Below, piece after piece: positions 6,810 through 14,862 of a DNA stretch of 29,972 nt; the first letter of the stretch is position 1; every line of letters begins with the position of its first letter. The notes below the pieces were generated by a model. It searched no databases, had not been told where the DNA came from, and saw only the letters and a list, made by a program, of their open reading frames with translations. This stretch comes from DASPKX01 sp035627835. Its GTDB lineage: Bacteria > Verrucomicrobiota > Verrucomicrobiia > Limisphaerales > SXQI01. The position numbers were made by a program, and so were the translations under genes. The stretch covers positions 1 through 29,972 of the forward strand of contig DASPKX010000116.1 of the NCBI GenBank assembly GCA_035627835.1, read 5' to 3'.

Positions 6810-9800
6810 ATGAACAACATACAATATTCAGGTCGCGGTCAGGAACTGGCCGAATTGCTCAAGAAGCGCATCGTCATTATCGACGGCGCCATGGGCACGA
6901 TGATCCAGCGCTACAATCTTTCCGAGACTGATTTCCGCGGCCAACGCTTCGTTCAATGGCCGAGCGACCTGAAGGGCAACAACGATCTGCTAAACCTGGT
7001 CCGGCCGGACATCATCGAAGCCATCCACACCCAATATCTCGAAGCTGGCGCGGACATCATTGAGACGAACACTTTCAACAGCACCTCCATCTCGATGGGC
7101 GACTACAAGATGGAGTCGCTGGCTTACGAGTTGAACAAAGCCGGCGCGGAGTGCGCGCGCCGGGCAGCCGAGAAGGTAATGAAGGCAAACCCAGGCCGCA
7201 CCTGCTTCGTCGCTGGCGCTCTCGGGCCAACCAACAAGACCGCGTCACTTTCCCCGGACGTCAACAACGCCGGGTTCCGCGCGATCACGTTTGATGAACT
7301 CGTCGCTGCTTACACCGAGCAATTGCAAGGGCTCATAGACGGCGGTGTGGATCTGCTCCTTGTAGAGACGGTCTTTGACACGTTGAACTCGAAGGCGGCG
7401 TTGTTCGCCATTGAGACCTTCTTTGAGAAGACCGGCAAGCGTTTGCCGATCATGCTTTCGTTCACCATCACCGATGCGAGCGGGCGCACGCTTTCGGGGC
7501 AAACGGTGGAGGCGTATTGGATTTCGGTGTCGCATATTCCGCTGCTGTCCATCGGCATCAATTGCGCGCTCGGGCCTCGTGAAATGCGCCCGTACATCGA
7601 GGAGCTTTCTCGCATCTCCTCCGTCTATGTGAGCTGCTATCCGAATGCCGGCTTGCCTGACCCCATGTCGCCGACCGGCTTTCCAGAGACACCAGAATCA
7701 ATGGCTCCAAAGGTCGCTGATTTCGCTGCGAACGGTTGGTTGAACATCGTGGGCGGCTGCTGCGGGACTACGCCGGACCACATTCGTGAGATTGCAAAAG
7801 CAGTCAAAGCATACCCACCTCGAGTGCCAGCGACGCCCGAGCCATATCTACGCTTGAGTGGTCTGGAAGCGCTGACCGTTCGACCGGACACAAACTTCGT
7901 GAACGTCGGTGAGCGCACGAACGTCACCGGCTCCCCCAAGTTCTCGAAGCTGATCCTTGCGGGCAACTTTGAGGAGGCCGTGGCCATCGCGCGCCAGCAA
8001 GTCGAAGGCGGCGCGCAGATCATCGACATCAACATGGATGAGGGGATGCTCGATTCCGAGAAGTCGATGGTTCAATACCTGAACCTGATCGCCTCGGAGC
8101 CGGATATTTCGAAGGTCCCGATCATGATCGACAGCTCGAAATGGTCGGTGATCGAAGCGGGTCTGAAATGCAGCCAGGGCAAAGCTGTCGTCAATTCCAT
8201 CAGCCTCAAGGAAGGCCCCGCGAAGTTCAAGGAGCAGGCCCGCATTATTCGGAAGTATGGAGCCGCAGTCGTCGTTATGGCTTTCGACGAGCAAGGCCAG
8301 GCGGACACCGCCGATCGTAAGGTCGAAATTTGCACTCGTTCGTACCGGATTCTCGTGGATGAAGTTGGCTTCCCGCCGCAGGACATCATCTTCGACCCGA
8401 ACATCCTGACCGTCGGGACGGGCATGGAGGAGCACAACAATTACGCCGTCAACTTCATCGACGCTACCCGCCGGATTAAAGAGACTTTGCCGCACTGCAA
8501 AGTCAGCGGTGGCGTTAGCAACATCTCCTTCTCATTCCGCGGCAACAACGTCGTTCGGGAGGCGATGCACTCCGCGTTCCTCTACCATGCCATTCGCGCG
8601 GGCATGGACATGGGCATCGTGAATGCAGGCGTGCTGGCGGTTTACGAAGAGATTCCGAAGGATCTGCTGGAGTTGGTTGAGGATGTCCTCCTGAACCGCC
8701 GCCCAGACGCCACCGAGCGGCTGATCAAATTCGCGGACTCTATAAAGAAGCAAGACAAGGCTGAAGTCGCTGAAGAAGAATGGCGTAAAGGCACAGTCGA
8801 AGAGCGTCTCTCACACGCATTGGTGAAAGGCGTCGTCGATTACATCGACGTTGATACAGAAGAAGCGCGCCAGAAGTACCCGAAGCCACTGCACGTAATC
8901 GAAGGGCCACTAATGGCCGGGATGAACGTCGTGGGCGACTTGTTCGGCGCTGGCAAAATGTTTCTGCCCCAGGTGGTGAAGAGCGCGCGCGTGATGAAGA
9001 AAGCGGTCGCTTACCTCATGCCTTACATGGAGGCGGAGAAGAAAGCCTCTGGCAACAACGAGCCGCAAGGCCGCGTGGTCATGGCCACGGTTAAGGGCGA
9101 CGTCCACGATATCGGCAAGAACATCGTCGGCGTGGTGCTGGCCTGCAATAATTACGAGATCATCGATCTCGGAGTCATGACCGCTGCCGAGAAGATTCTG
9201 CAAGCCGCCCGGGATCACAAAGCGGACATGATCGGCTTGAGCGGGTTGATCACTCCGTCGCTTGAAGAGATGTCGCACGTCGCGCGGGAAATGGAGCGGC
9301 AAGGGTTTGAGATACCGCTGTTAATCGGCGGGGCGACCACGAGCCGCGCGCATACCGCAGTCAAGATCGCGCCGCACTACCACGGCCCCGTAGTCCATGT
9401 GTTGGATGCCTCGCGCGCTGTTGGTGTGGTGAGCAGCCTGAAGAGCAAGGAACAACGCGCTGAGTTCGCCCGCAAGAATGCTGAGGACCAGGCAGCGTTG
9501 CGAGAAGACCATGCCAAGCGGCAGACGCAATCAACTTTGCTCTCGATAGCAGAGGCGCGGAAGCGCCGCACACCAATCACCTGGAAGGCTGAGGATATTG
9601 CCAAACCGGAATTTACCGGCACGCGCGTGCTGCGGAACTTCCCGTTGGAGAAAATTGTTCCCTTCATCGACTGGTCGCCGTTCTTCCATGCTTGGGAGAT
9701 CCGGGGGCGTTATCCTGCGCTTCTTGATGATCCAGAAATCGGACCAAAGGCGCGTGAACTGTTCCGCGACGCGCAGCAACTGCTGCAAAAGATTGTCTCC

Positions 9801-10610
9801 CAGAAACTGCTCACCGCACACGCTGTTTACGGCTTCTGGCCAGCCAACAGCATTGGCGATGATATCCACCTTTACCTCGATGACACGCGCCAGCAGCCGC
9901 TGATGACCTTCCACACGCTCCGCCAGCAGATGCAGAAACCAGCGGATCAGTTCAACCACGCTCTCGCAGATTATATCGCACCGAAAGAGAGCGGGCTGCG
10001 GGATTACATCGGCGCGTTTGCAGTGACCGTCGGGATTGGAGTCCCCGAACTGTGCGCGAAATTCGAGAAGGACCATGACGATTATCATTCTATCCTGACC
10101 AAAGCCGTTGCGGATCGATTGGCCGAGGCGTTTGCGGAATGCATGCACAAGCTCGCGCGTGAGGATTGGGGTTTCGGGAAAGCCGAAAACCTGAGCAACG
10201 ATGACTTAATCAAGGAACGCTACCGCGGCATTCGGCCGGCGCCCGGCTATCCAGCTTGCCCGGACCACACGGAGAAGCGGTTGCTTTGGGAACTGCTGCA
10301 GGTGCAGAAGAATGCCAAGATCCAGCTCACCGAAAGCTGCGCCATGTGGCCCGCCAGCAGTGTTTCCGGCATCTACTTTGGGCATCCGGAATCGAAGTAT
10401 TTCGGCGTGGGGAAAGTTGGACGCGACCAAGTGGAGGATTACGCCGCCCGCAAGAACATGAGCGTGCCTGAGGTGGAGCGTTGGCTTGCGCCCTGGCTGA
10501 ACTACGATCCGGCCCCGAGCGCGAGCATGCCCGCCGCCGCCCCGGCGCGAGCCGCGCAGCCTGCGACGGCACGGCATGGAGACGGGTGTGGGTGCGGTGT
10601 GAAGAAGTAG
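6810..10610 (+). CDS. metH: Cobalamin-dependent methionine synthase MetH
   Basis: MetH transfers a methyl group from 5-methyltetrahydrofolate via methylcobalamin to homocysteine. All four modules are present in the 1266-residue protein. The homocysteine domain (about 15-330) has zinc ligands at Cys252 and Cys317/318 ('GGCCGTTPDHI'). The pterin-binding domain spans about 355-620 ('FVNVGERTNVTGS'). The cap and B12 domains span about 650-890, with 'DVHDIGKNIVG' and the cobalt-coordinating His766. The AdoMet reactivation domain spans about 900-1230, with 'RPAPGYPACPDH' at 1142. Length is close to E. coli MetH (1227); the excess is an Ala/Pro-rich C-terminal tail ending 'GDGCGCGVKK'. The ATG at 6810 directly follows an in-frame TTG at 6807 and is preferred. 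A GNAT-type reading frame begins four bases after the stop. Confidence 0.98.
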   Translation: MNNIQYSGRGQELAELLKKRIVIIDGAMGTMIQRYNLSETDFRGQRFVQWPSDLKGNNDLLNLVRPDIIEAIHTQYLEAGADIIETNTFNSTSISMGDYKMESLAYELNKAGAECARRAAEKVMKANPGRTCFVAGALGPTNKTASLSPDVNNAGFRAITFDELVAAYTEQLQGLIDGGVDLLLVETVFDTLNSKAALFAIETFFEKTGKRLPIMLSFTITDASGRTLSGQTVEAYWISVSHIPLLSIGINCALGPREMRPYIEELSRISSVYVSCYPNAGLPDPMSPTGFPETPESMAPKVADFAANGWLNIVGGCCGTTPDHIREIAKAVKAYPPRVPATPEPYLRLSGLEALTVRPDTNFVNVGERTNVTGSPKFSKLILAGNFEEAVAIARQQVEGGAQIIDINMDEGMLDSEKSMVQYLNLIASEPDISKVPIMIDSSKWSVIEAGLKCSQGKAVVNSISLKEGPAKFKEQARIIRKYGAAVVVMAFDEQGQADTADRKVEICTRSYRILVDEVGFPPQDIIFDPNILTVGTGMEEHNNYAVNFIDATRRIKETLPHCKVSGGVSNISFSFRGNNVVREAMHSAFLYHAIRAGMDMGIVNAGVLAVYEEIPKDLLELVEDVLLNRRPDATERLIKFADSIKKQDKAEVAEEEWRKGTVEERLSHALVKGVVDYIDVDTEEARQKYPKPLHVIEGPLMAGMNVVGDLFGAGKMFLPQVVKSARVMKKAVAYLMPYMEAEKKASGNNEPQGRVVMATVKGDVHDIGKNIVGVVLACNNYEIIDLGVMTAAEKILQAARDHKADMIGLSGLITPSLEEMSHVAREMERQGFEIPLLIGGATTSRAHTAVKIAPHYHGPVVHVLDASRAVGVVSSLKSKEQRAEFARKNAEDQAALREDHAKRQTQSTLLSIAEARKRRTPITWKAEDIAKPEFTGTRVLRNFPLEKIVPFIDWSPFFHAWEIRGRYPALLDDPEIGPKARELFRDAQQLLQKIVSQKLLTAHAVYGFWPANSIGDDIHLYLDDTRQQPLMTFHTLRQQMQKPADQFNHALADYIAPKESGLRDYIGAFAVTVGIGVPELCAKFEKDHDDYHSILTKAVADRLAEAFAECMHKLAREDWGFGKAENLSNDDLIKERYRGIRPAPGYPACPDHTEKRLLWELLQVQKNAKIQLTESCAMWPASSVSGIYFGHPESKYFGVGKVGRDQVEDYAARKNMSVPEVERWLAPWLNYDPAPSASMPAAAPARAAQPATARHGDGCGCGVKK

Positions 10611-10614
10611 CCTC

Positions 10615-10776
10615 ATGGCTTACACTTACACCTGGAAGAATGGTCCTGGGTTAAATCCCGCAGAAGTAGCCGATCACTGCGCGCTCTTCTCCGCCCATTA
10701 TGGAATATGGGGTACGGGTGGAGCGAAGCCGGACAGCGTGTTCGCCTCTCCCCAGCGCAACTCGCTAAGTGGGTGA
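10615..10776 (+). pseudogene. Displaced 5' segment of the GNAT-methyltransferase gene (out of frame)
   Basis: An ATG at 10615, four bases after the metH stop and behind an AGAAG-like purine run, opens a 53-codon frame. Its first ~33 residues ('MAYTYTWKNGPGLNPAEVAD', then '...LFSAHYGIWG') look like the N-terminus of a GNAT acetyltransferase. The frame then becomes meaningless and stops at 10776, while the expected continuation ('WSEAGQRVRLSPAQLAKWV') is read in the frame starting at 10707. Joining them near 10711-10719 requires one missing base or two extra bases. This is either a true frameshift or a sequencing error; if the latter, the gene runs intact from 10615 to 12125. Confidence 0.6.
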
Positions 10777-12125
10777 AGAGCCGCAACAGCTGGGTGGCCA
10801 GCGCTTACGAGGGTGGTGATTTGGTGGGATATGCAATCGCTATTATCGGCCCGCTACCGAGCGGTCCGCGCGCTGCATGGGTGACTCAGCTAGTGGTGCA
10901 TACGGAGCATCGACACCACGGAATTGCGAAAGAGCTGCTGAGTTCTATTTGGGGTTTCTCGGATTTCGGGGCGTGGGGCATCGTTAGCTCGAACCCATAT
11001 GCAATTCGCGCATTGGAATCCGTTACCCGACGCCAATGTGATCCGCTCGCTATTCAACGCCGCAGCGACGAGTTAATGACGTTCGGGCGGCAGCACATTC
11101 ATTATCTCGCTGGCGCGGAGCCAAAGCTGAATGGCTCGAGCAGTGTTATCAATACTCACTTCCACCTGCTCCAGCCAAAGCTTGGTGAGAAGCTCCAGCG
11201 GGCTTCCGCCAAGCGCCCATGGCGCCTGGGAGCGATTGGTGCAGGCGAAGAATGGTTCGCGTTCACATTTCGCGAGCAGCCTCAGGTGTCGATCTCGGTG
11301 ACTGAGCTTGAGGTATTGTTGCGCCGCTCGGAGGAGACACTTCAAGCAGCCTATGCTCGCATGGCTCTAGACGACCAGCACGGCTGGATGAAGCACACAG
11401 AAACGGAAGCAGGGTTCTTAATATCCGCGCTCCGATTACAACCGGACCACGCAGTGTTGGATTTCGGCTGTGGGGTGGGACGGCATCTGGTTGCCCTTGC
11501 GTCGAAAGGACTCTCTGGCGTCGGTGTGGACCAAATAGACCGGTTTAATCACGAGGCCCAGCTAGAAACCGCAGGGCGGTTGCAGTTCATTCTGGGGGAT
11601 TGCCGCTCGGTGAAGCTCGATAGAAAGTTTAACGCAGGCATCTGCCTTTACGATGTGGTCGGATCGTTTGTTCGAGAGGACGACAATCTGTCGTTGCTTC
11701 CTAATTTCCGGGCACACCTTGAGCACGGTGCGCCTGTGGTGGTGAGCGCGCTCAACCTGCCATTAACCGAAAGTTTGAAGCCGCGTGTCCAGGACCCTTT
11801 CCTGAATCCGGATGCTCTACTCGAACTGCCTGCGGGTAATGTGATGCAGAGAACGGGAAACATTTTTGATCCCGAGTTTATGCTCCTAGATCGGATCCGT
11901 GGAGTAATTTACCGCAAGGAGCAATTCGACGGTGACGGAGTTCTGCCTGCGGAATTCATCGTGCGCGACCGACGCTATTCCGCGGAGCAGCTATCTGAAC
12001 TCATGTCAGCGGCCGGATTTCAGGAGCTGTCGTGCAGATACGTTGCGGCGGGCGATTGGAAGAACGCGCGCCCCTCCACGGATCCCAAAGCAAAGGAAGT
12101 GCTCTACGTTGGCGTAGCGCGTTAA
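10707..12125 (+). CDS. GNAT acetyltransferase-class I methyltransferase fusion (5' end possibly frameshifted)
   Basis: The 472-codon frame encodes two enzyme folds. Residues about 1-130 look like a GNAT N-acetyltransferase: 'AWVTQLVVHTEHRHHGIAKELL' has the beta4 strand followed by the acetyl-CoA loop (RHHGIA). Residues about 205-470 form a class I AdoMet methyltransferase, with motif I 'AVLDFGCGVGRHLVAL' near 250-263, an acidic strand end 'GVGVDQID', and later 'FNAGICLYDVVGSF'. The middle (about 135-200) is a linker of unknown fold. The ATG at 10707 is probably not the native start, because GNAT N-terminal residues lie upstream in another frame (see 10615-10776). Position after metH suggests co-transcription but gives no substrate. 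The fusion could modify one small molecule twice; that is speculation. Confidence 0.75.
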   Translation: MGYGWSEAGQRVRLSPAQLAKWVKSRNSWVASAYEGGDLVGYAIAIIGPLPSGPRAAWVTQLVVHTEHRHHGIAKELLSSIWGFSDFGAWGIVSSNPYAIRALESVTRRQCDPLAIQRRSDELMTFGRQHIHYLAGAEPKLNGSSSVINTHFHLLQPKLGEKLQRASAKRPWRLGAIGAGEEWFAFTFREQPQVSISVTELEVLLRRSEETLQAAYARMALDDQHGWMKHTETEAGFLISALRLQPDHAVLDFGCGVGRHLVALASKGLSGVGVDQIDRFNHEAQLETAGRLQFILGDCRSVKLDRKFNAGICLYDVVGSFVREDDNLSLLPNFRAHLEHGAPVVVSALNLPLTESLKPRVQDPFLNPDALLELPAGNVMQRTGNIFDPEFMLLDRIRGVIYRKEQFDGDGVLPAEFIVRDRRYSAEQLSELMSAAGFQELSCRYVAAGDWKNARPSTDPKAKEVLYVGVAR

Positions 12126-12140
12126 CGCTGGGTCTGTAGG

Positions 12141-12175
12141 AAAGGCCCCTCTCGGATATTCCGGGAGGGGCCTTT
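12141..12175. terminator. Strong bidirectional terminator between convergent genes
   Basis: Eleven perfectly paired bases (12141-12151 with 12165-12175), extended inward by four more pairs including one G-T wobble, enclose the loop ATATT. The stem begins AAA and ends TTT, so on either strand it resembles an intrinsic terminator. It sits between the plus-strand GNAT-methyltransferase and the minus-strand secG. Confidence 0.9.
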
Positions 12176-12194
12176 GCGTTAAAGCGTGAGCGAC

Positions 12195-12695
12195 TTAGCG
12201 GCCAGGGGCGTTGGTTGCGGCCTTGGCTGGGGTGGTCGTGTTCTGGTTGGCCGGAGCAGTAGTTTGGGCTGCGGGCGTGGTCGCTGGCGCAGTCTGGCCT
12301 GCGGGAGATGTCTGCTGGGGGGCAGGGGACTGCGCGTTGGGCAGCGGCGTAAAGATGTTGGAGGCAGGCGCTTGCTGCTGCACAGGAGCCGCCGCAGGAG
12401 CCGCCTTGGCAGCGCGATTCAACTCGGCTTCAAGGCCGCGCTCGCTTGAGCGGGAGCGGTGGATGTTCATAACCGCCAGGATCATGGAGAGCGCCAGGAA
12501 CGCCGTGGCTGCGTACTTGGTGATCTTGGTGAGCGCGCTGCCGGAGCCAGCGCCGAAGAGGGCGTCTGTGGCGCCGCCGCCGAAGGCCACACCTGCCCCA
12601 GCTTCTTTCTTGGGAAGCTGAATGAGCACTAACAGGATCAGGAGCAAGGCATCCAGGATCAGGACCAGGGTTAACAACCCAATTACAATCGTCAT
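12195..12695 (-). CDS. secG: Preprotein translocase subunit SecG with long low-complexity tail
   Basis: SecG is the small, non-essential subunit of the SecYEG channel that assists protein export. The N-terminal ~80 residues match the family: a first transmembrane helix (about 3-27), the loop 'LPKKEAGAGVAFGGGATDALFGAGSGSALTKIT' read in two parts with the conserved FGGG and FG-x-x-S patterns, and a second helix (about 58-78). Beyond residue ~90 there is an Ala/Pro/Gln/Thr-rich tail of about 75 residues, roughly doubling the usual length. Such a tail would be disordered, and its side of the membrane depends on SecG topology. The gene is last in pgk-tpiA-secG, five bases after tpiA, with the strong terminator just downstream. 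Confidence 0.93.
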   Translation of the reverse strand: MTIVIGLLTLVLILDALLLILLVLIQLPKKEAGAGVAFGGGATDALFGAGSGSALTKITKYAATAFLALSMILAVMNIHRSRSSERGLEAELNRAAKAAPAAAPVQQQAPASNIFTPLPNAQSPAPQQTSPAGQTAPATTPAAQTTAPANQNTTTPAKAATNAPGR

Positions 12696-12700
12696 AACAG

Positions 12701-13462
12701 TTAAATCGAGTTCTTGATTATATCAGAAAAGCTGCGGACTTCCAACGAAGCTCCGCCAACGAGCGCGCCGTCAATGTCCGGTTGGCTCATGAGTTCGCGG
12801 GCATTGGCGGCTTTGACGCTGCCGCCGTATTGAATCCGCACGCGTTTTGCGACGGCGTCATCGAAAAGACCGGCGAGACGCTGGCGAATGAAAGCATGAA
12901 CAGCTTGCGCTTGCTCAGGGCTTGCGGTGCGGCCAGTGCCAATTGCCCAGACAGGCTCATAGGCGACGATGGTTTCGACCATCTGCTCTTTGGAAAGACC
13001 CGCGAGGCTGCCTTGAATCTGCGCGCCGACTACAGATTCGGTCTGGCCGGATTCACGTTGCTCCAGTGTTTCGCCGACGCAGACGATTGGCTTGATGGAA
13101 GCGGCGTGCGCAGCGAGGGCTTTTTTGGAAACCAGTTCGTCGGATTCTTTTTGGAACTGGCGGCGTTCCGAGTGGCCGAGAATGACGTAGCGAACGGAAA
13201 ACTCGCGCAGCATGCCAGCGGCGATTTCGCCGGTGAAGGCGCCGTAGTTCTGCTCGCTCATGTTTTGAGCGCCGAGGCGGATGTTCGAATCGAGAATGGC
13301 GCGCGACACTTCGGAAAGCGCGGTATAGGGCGGGCAAACAACGATGTCCGCCTCTTTAACCGAAGCGAGTTCGCGCTTGAGATTGTTCACAAGATCGAGG
13401 CCCTCGGCCACGGTCTTGTTCATCTTCCAATTGCCCGCGATGATGAGTCTGCGATCTTTCAT
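12701..13462 (-). CDS. tpiA: Triosephosphate isomerase
   Basis: TpiA interconverts dihydroxyacetone phosphate and glyceraldehyde 3-phosphate. The 253-residue TIM barrel has all catalytic residues in canonical motifs: Asn11 and Lys13 in 'AGNWKMN', His97 in 'VILGHSERRQ', Glu169 in 'AYEPVWAIGTG', and the phosphate-binding 'QYGGSVKAANA' and 'GALVGGASL' loops. Length is standard. The start lies eight bases after the pgk stop, and the sequence TAAGG at that stop provides a Shine-Dalgarno-like element, suggesting coupled translation. The cluster order pgk-tpiA-secG is common in bacteria. Confidence 0.98.
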   Translation of the reverse strand: MKDRRLIIAGNWKMNKTVAEGLDLVNNLKRELASVKEADIVVCPPYTALSEVSRAILDSNIRLGAQNMSEQNYGAFTGEIAAGMLREFSVRYVILGHSERRQFQKESDELVSKKALAAHAASIKPIVCVGETLEQRESGQTESVVGAQIQGSLAGLSKEQMVETIVAYEPVWAIGTGRTASPEQAQAVHAFIRQRLAGLFDDAVAKRVRIQYGGSVKAANARELMSQPDIDGALVGGASLEVRSFSDIIKNSI

Positions 13463-13470
13463 GGTGAGCC

Positions 13471-14724
13471 TTATTTGTCGGAGAGAGCGGCCACGCCGGG
13501 CAGTTCATTGCCTTCGAGAAACTCGAGGCTCGCGCCGCCGCCAGTGCTCATGAAGGTGACACCTTTGCCAAGCCCAGCTTGGTTAATCGCTTTCACGCTA
13601 TCGCCACCACCGATGATAGTCTTAGCGCCATTCTTCGAGGTGGCTTCCACGACTGAGCGGGCCACGGAGAAAGTGCCTTCAGAAAACCGCTTGTCCTCGA
13701 AAATGCCCATCGGGCCGTTCCAGAGGATGGTCTTGGCTGCGACTATTTCCTTGCGGTAGGCCTCAATAGTGGCAGGGCCAATGTCCACACCTTCAGCTTC
13801 GTCCGGGAGAGCTTCCGCTGGCGAAACGCGAGGGTTCTGAAGGTCGAAAACGGGTTTGCCCTTTTTGTTGAGCTTGCCTGTGTCCACCGGGTTGGCGACC
13901 AGGTTGTCGCTCGGGAGGAGGAACTTCACGCCGCGAGCTTTTGCTTTTTCCAAAGCGGCTTTCGCCACGTCCACGCGATCTGGCTCCACGAGGGATTTGC
14001 CCACCTTGCGCCCAAGGGCGAGGCCGAAGGTGTAAGCCATGGCGCCGCCGATCAAGATGGTGTTGGCTTTCTCAAGCAGGCGGTCAATGACCTTGATCTT
14101 GTCGGAGACCTTGGCGCCGCCGAGGATCACAACGAATGGGCGGGCTGGGTTTTCAAGCTCATCGCCGAGGAACTTCAGTTCTCGCTCCATGAGGAGGCCA
14201 GCGACTGCTTGCCCGCCGCGTTTGCGGATGATGCGGGCAGCGCCTTCGGTTGAAGCATGCGCGCGATGAGCGGCGCCGAAAGCGTCGTTAGCGTAGATGT
14301 CGGCGAGCTTCGCGAGCTTTTCAGCGAAAGCAGGATCGTTGGCTTCTTCCTCAGAGTAGAAGCGAACATTCTCGAGGAGAAGGGCTTCGCCGGGTTGCAG
14401 TTTAGCCACAGCCTGCTCGGCTTTGTCGCCAACGCAATCGTCCACGAAGGCAACGGGGCGTCCCAGCATCTCCCCGACACGAGCGGCGACCGGCTGCAGG
14501 GAGAGCGTGGCGTCTTTGCCTTTTGGGCGACCGAGGTGCGCGGCTAAAATCAGCTTGGCGCCCTTGTCCAAGAGCAACTTGAGCGTTGGGAGAGTCTCCT
14601 GGATGCGGGTGGTGTCGGTAATAGTGATTTTGCCATCCTTCTCCTCGAGAGGGACGTTATAATCGACGCGCATCAAAACGCGTTTACCGCGGACATCCAC
14701 ATCATTGACAGTCAACTTGGCCAT
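13471..14724 (-). CDS. pgk: Phosphoglycerate kinase
   Basis: Pgk makes ATP from 1,3-bisphosphoglycerate in glycolysis, or runs in reverse in gluconeogenesis. The 417-residue protein shows the N-terminal 'RGKRVLMRVDYNVPLEE' substrate motif, 'LILAAHLGRPKG', 'LLENVRFYSEE', 'VILGGAKVSDKI' and the C-terminal nucleotide-binding 'TIIGGGDSVKAI...STGGGASLEFLEG'. The ATG at 14724 (MAKLTVNDV) is preferred to 14742, as the six extra residues are atypical. No clear Shine-Dalgarno precedes it. It is first of pgk-tpiA-secG; no gap (GAPDH) gene lies in the window, so that part of the pathway must be elsewhere. Confidence 0.98.
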   Translation of the reverse strand: MAKLTVNDVDVRGKRVLMRVDYNVPLEEKDGKITITDTTRIQETLPTLKLLLDKGAKLILAAHLGRPKGKDATLSLQPVAARVGEMLGRPVAFVDDCVGDKAEQAVAKLQPGEALLLENVRFYSEEEANDPAFAEKLAKLADIYANDAFGAAHRAHASTEGAARIIRKRGGQAVAGLLMERELKFLGDELENPARPFVVILGGAKVSDKIKVIDRLLEKANTILIGGAMAYTFGLALGRKVGKSLVEPDRVDVAKAALEKAKARGVKFLLPSDNLVANPVDTGKLNKKGKPVFDLQNPRVSPAEALPDEAEGVDIGPATIEAYRKEIVAAKTILWNGPMGIFEDKRFSEGTFSVARSVVEATSKNGAKTIIGGGDSVKAINQAGLGKGVTFMSTGGGASLEFLEGNELPGVAALSDK

Positions 14725-14809
14725 AAAGCAAACAGGGGGCAAAGGATAGCGAACGAAGTCGAAGCGTCAAAATGAATCTGACGCTGTTTCGCACGCCTTT
14801 TCAGGGCAG

Positions 14810-14843
14810 AAAACCCTCTCCCCGACGTTAGCCGAGGAGAGGG
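14810..14843 (-). terminator. Rho-independent terminator after the sugar kinase
   Basis: On the minus strand an 8-bp perfect stem (14836-14843 with 14814-14821) with a 14-base loop is followed by TTTT (14813-14810). It lies about 20 bases past the sugar-kinase stop and separates that gene from pgk. Confidence 0.75.
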
Positions 14844-14862
14844 GGGGTAAAAGTGCGAAGGC

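Noticed and set aside
12782..13759. Plus-strand 325-codon frame opposite tpiA and pgk
   Set aside because: It is antisense to two certain glycolytic genes, and high GC with few stop codons explains its length; no domain is visible.
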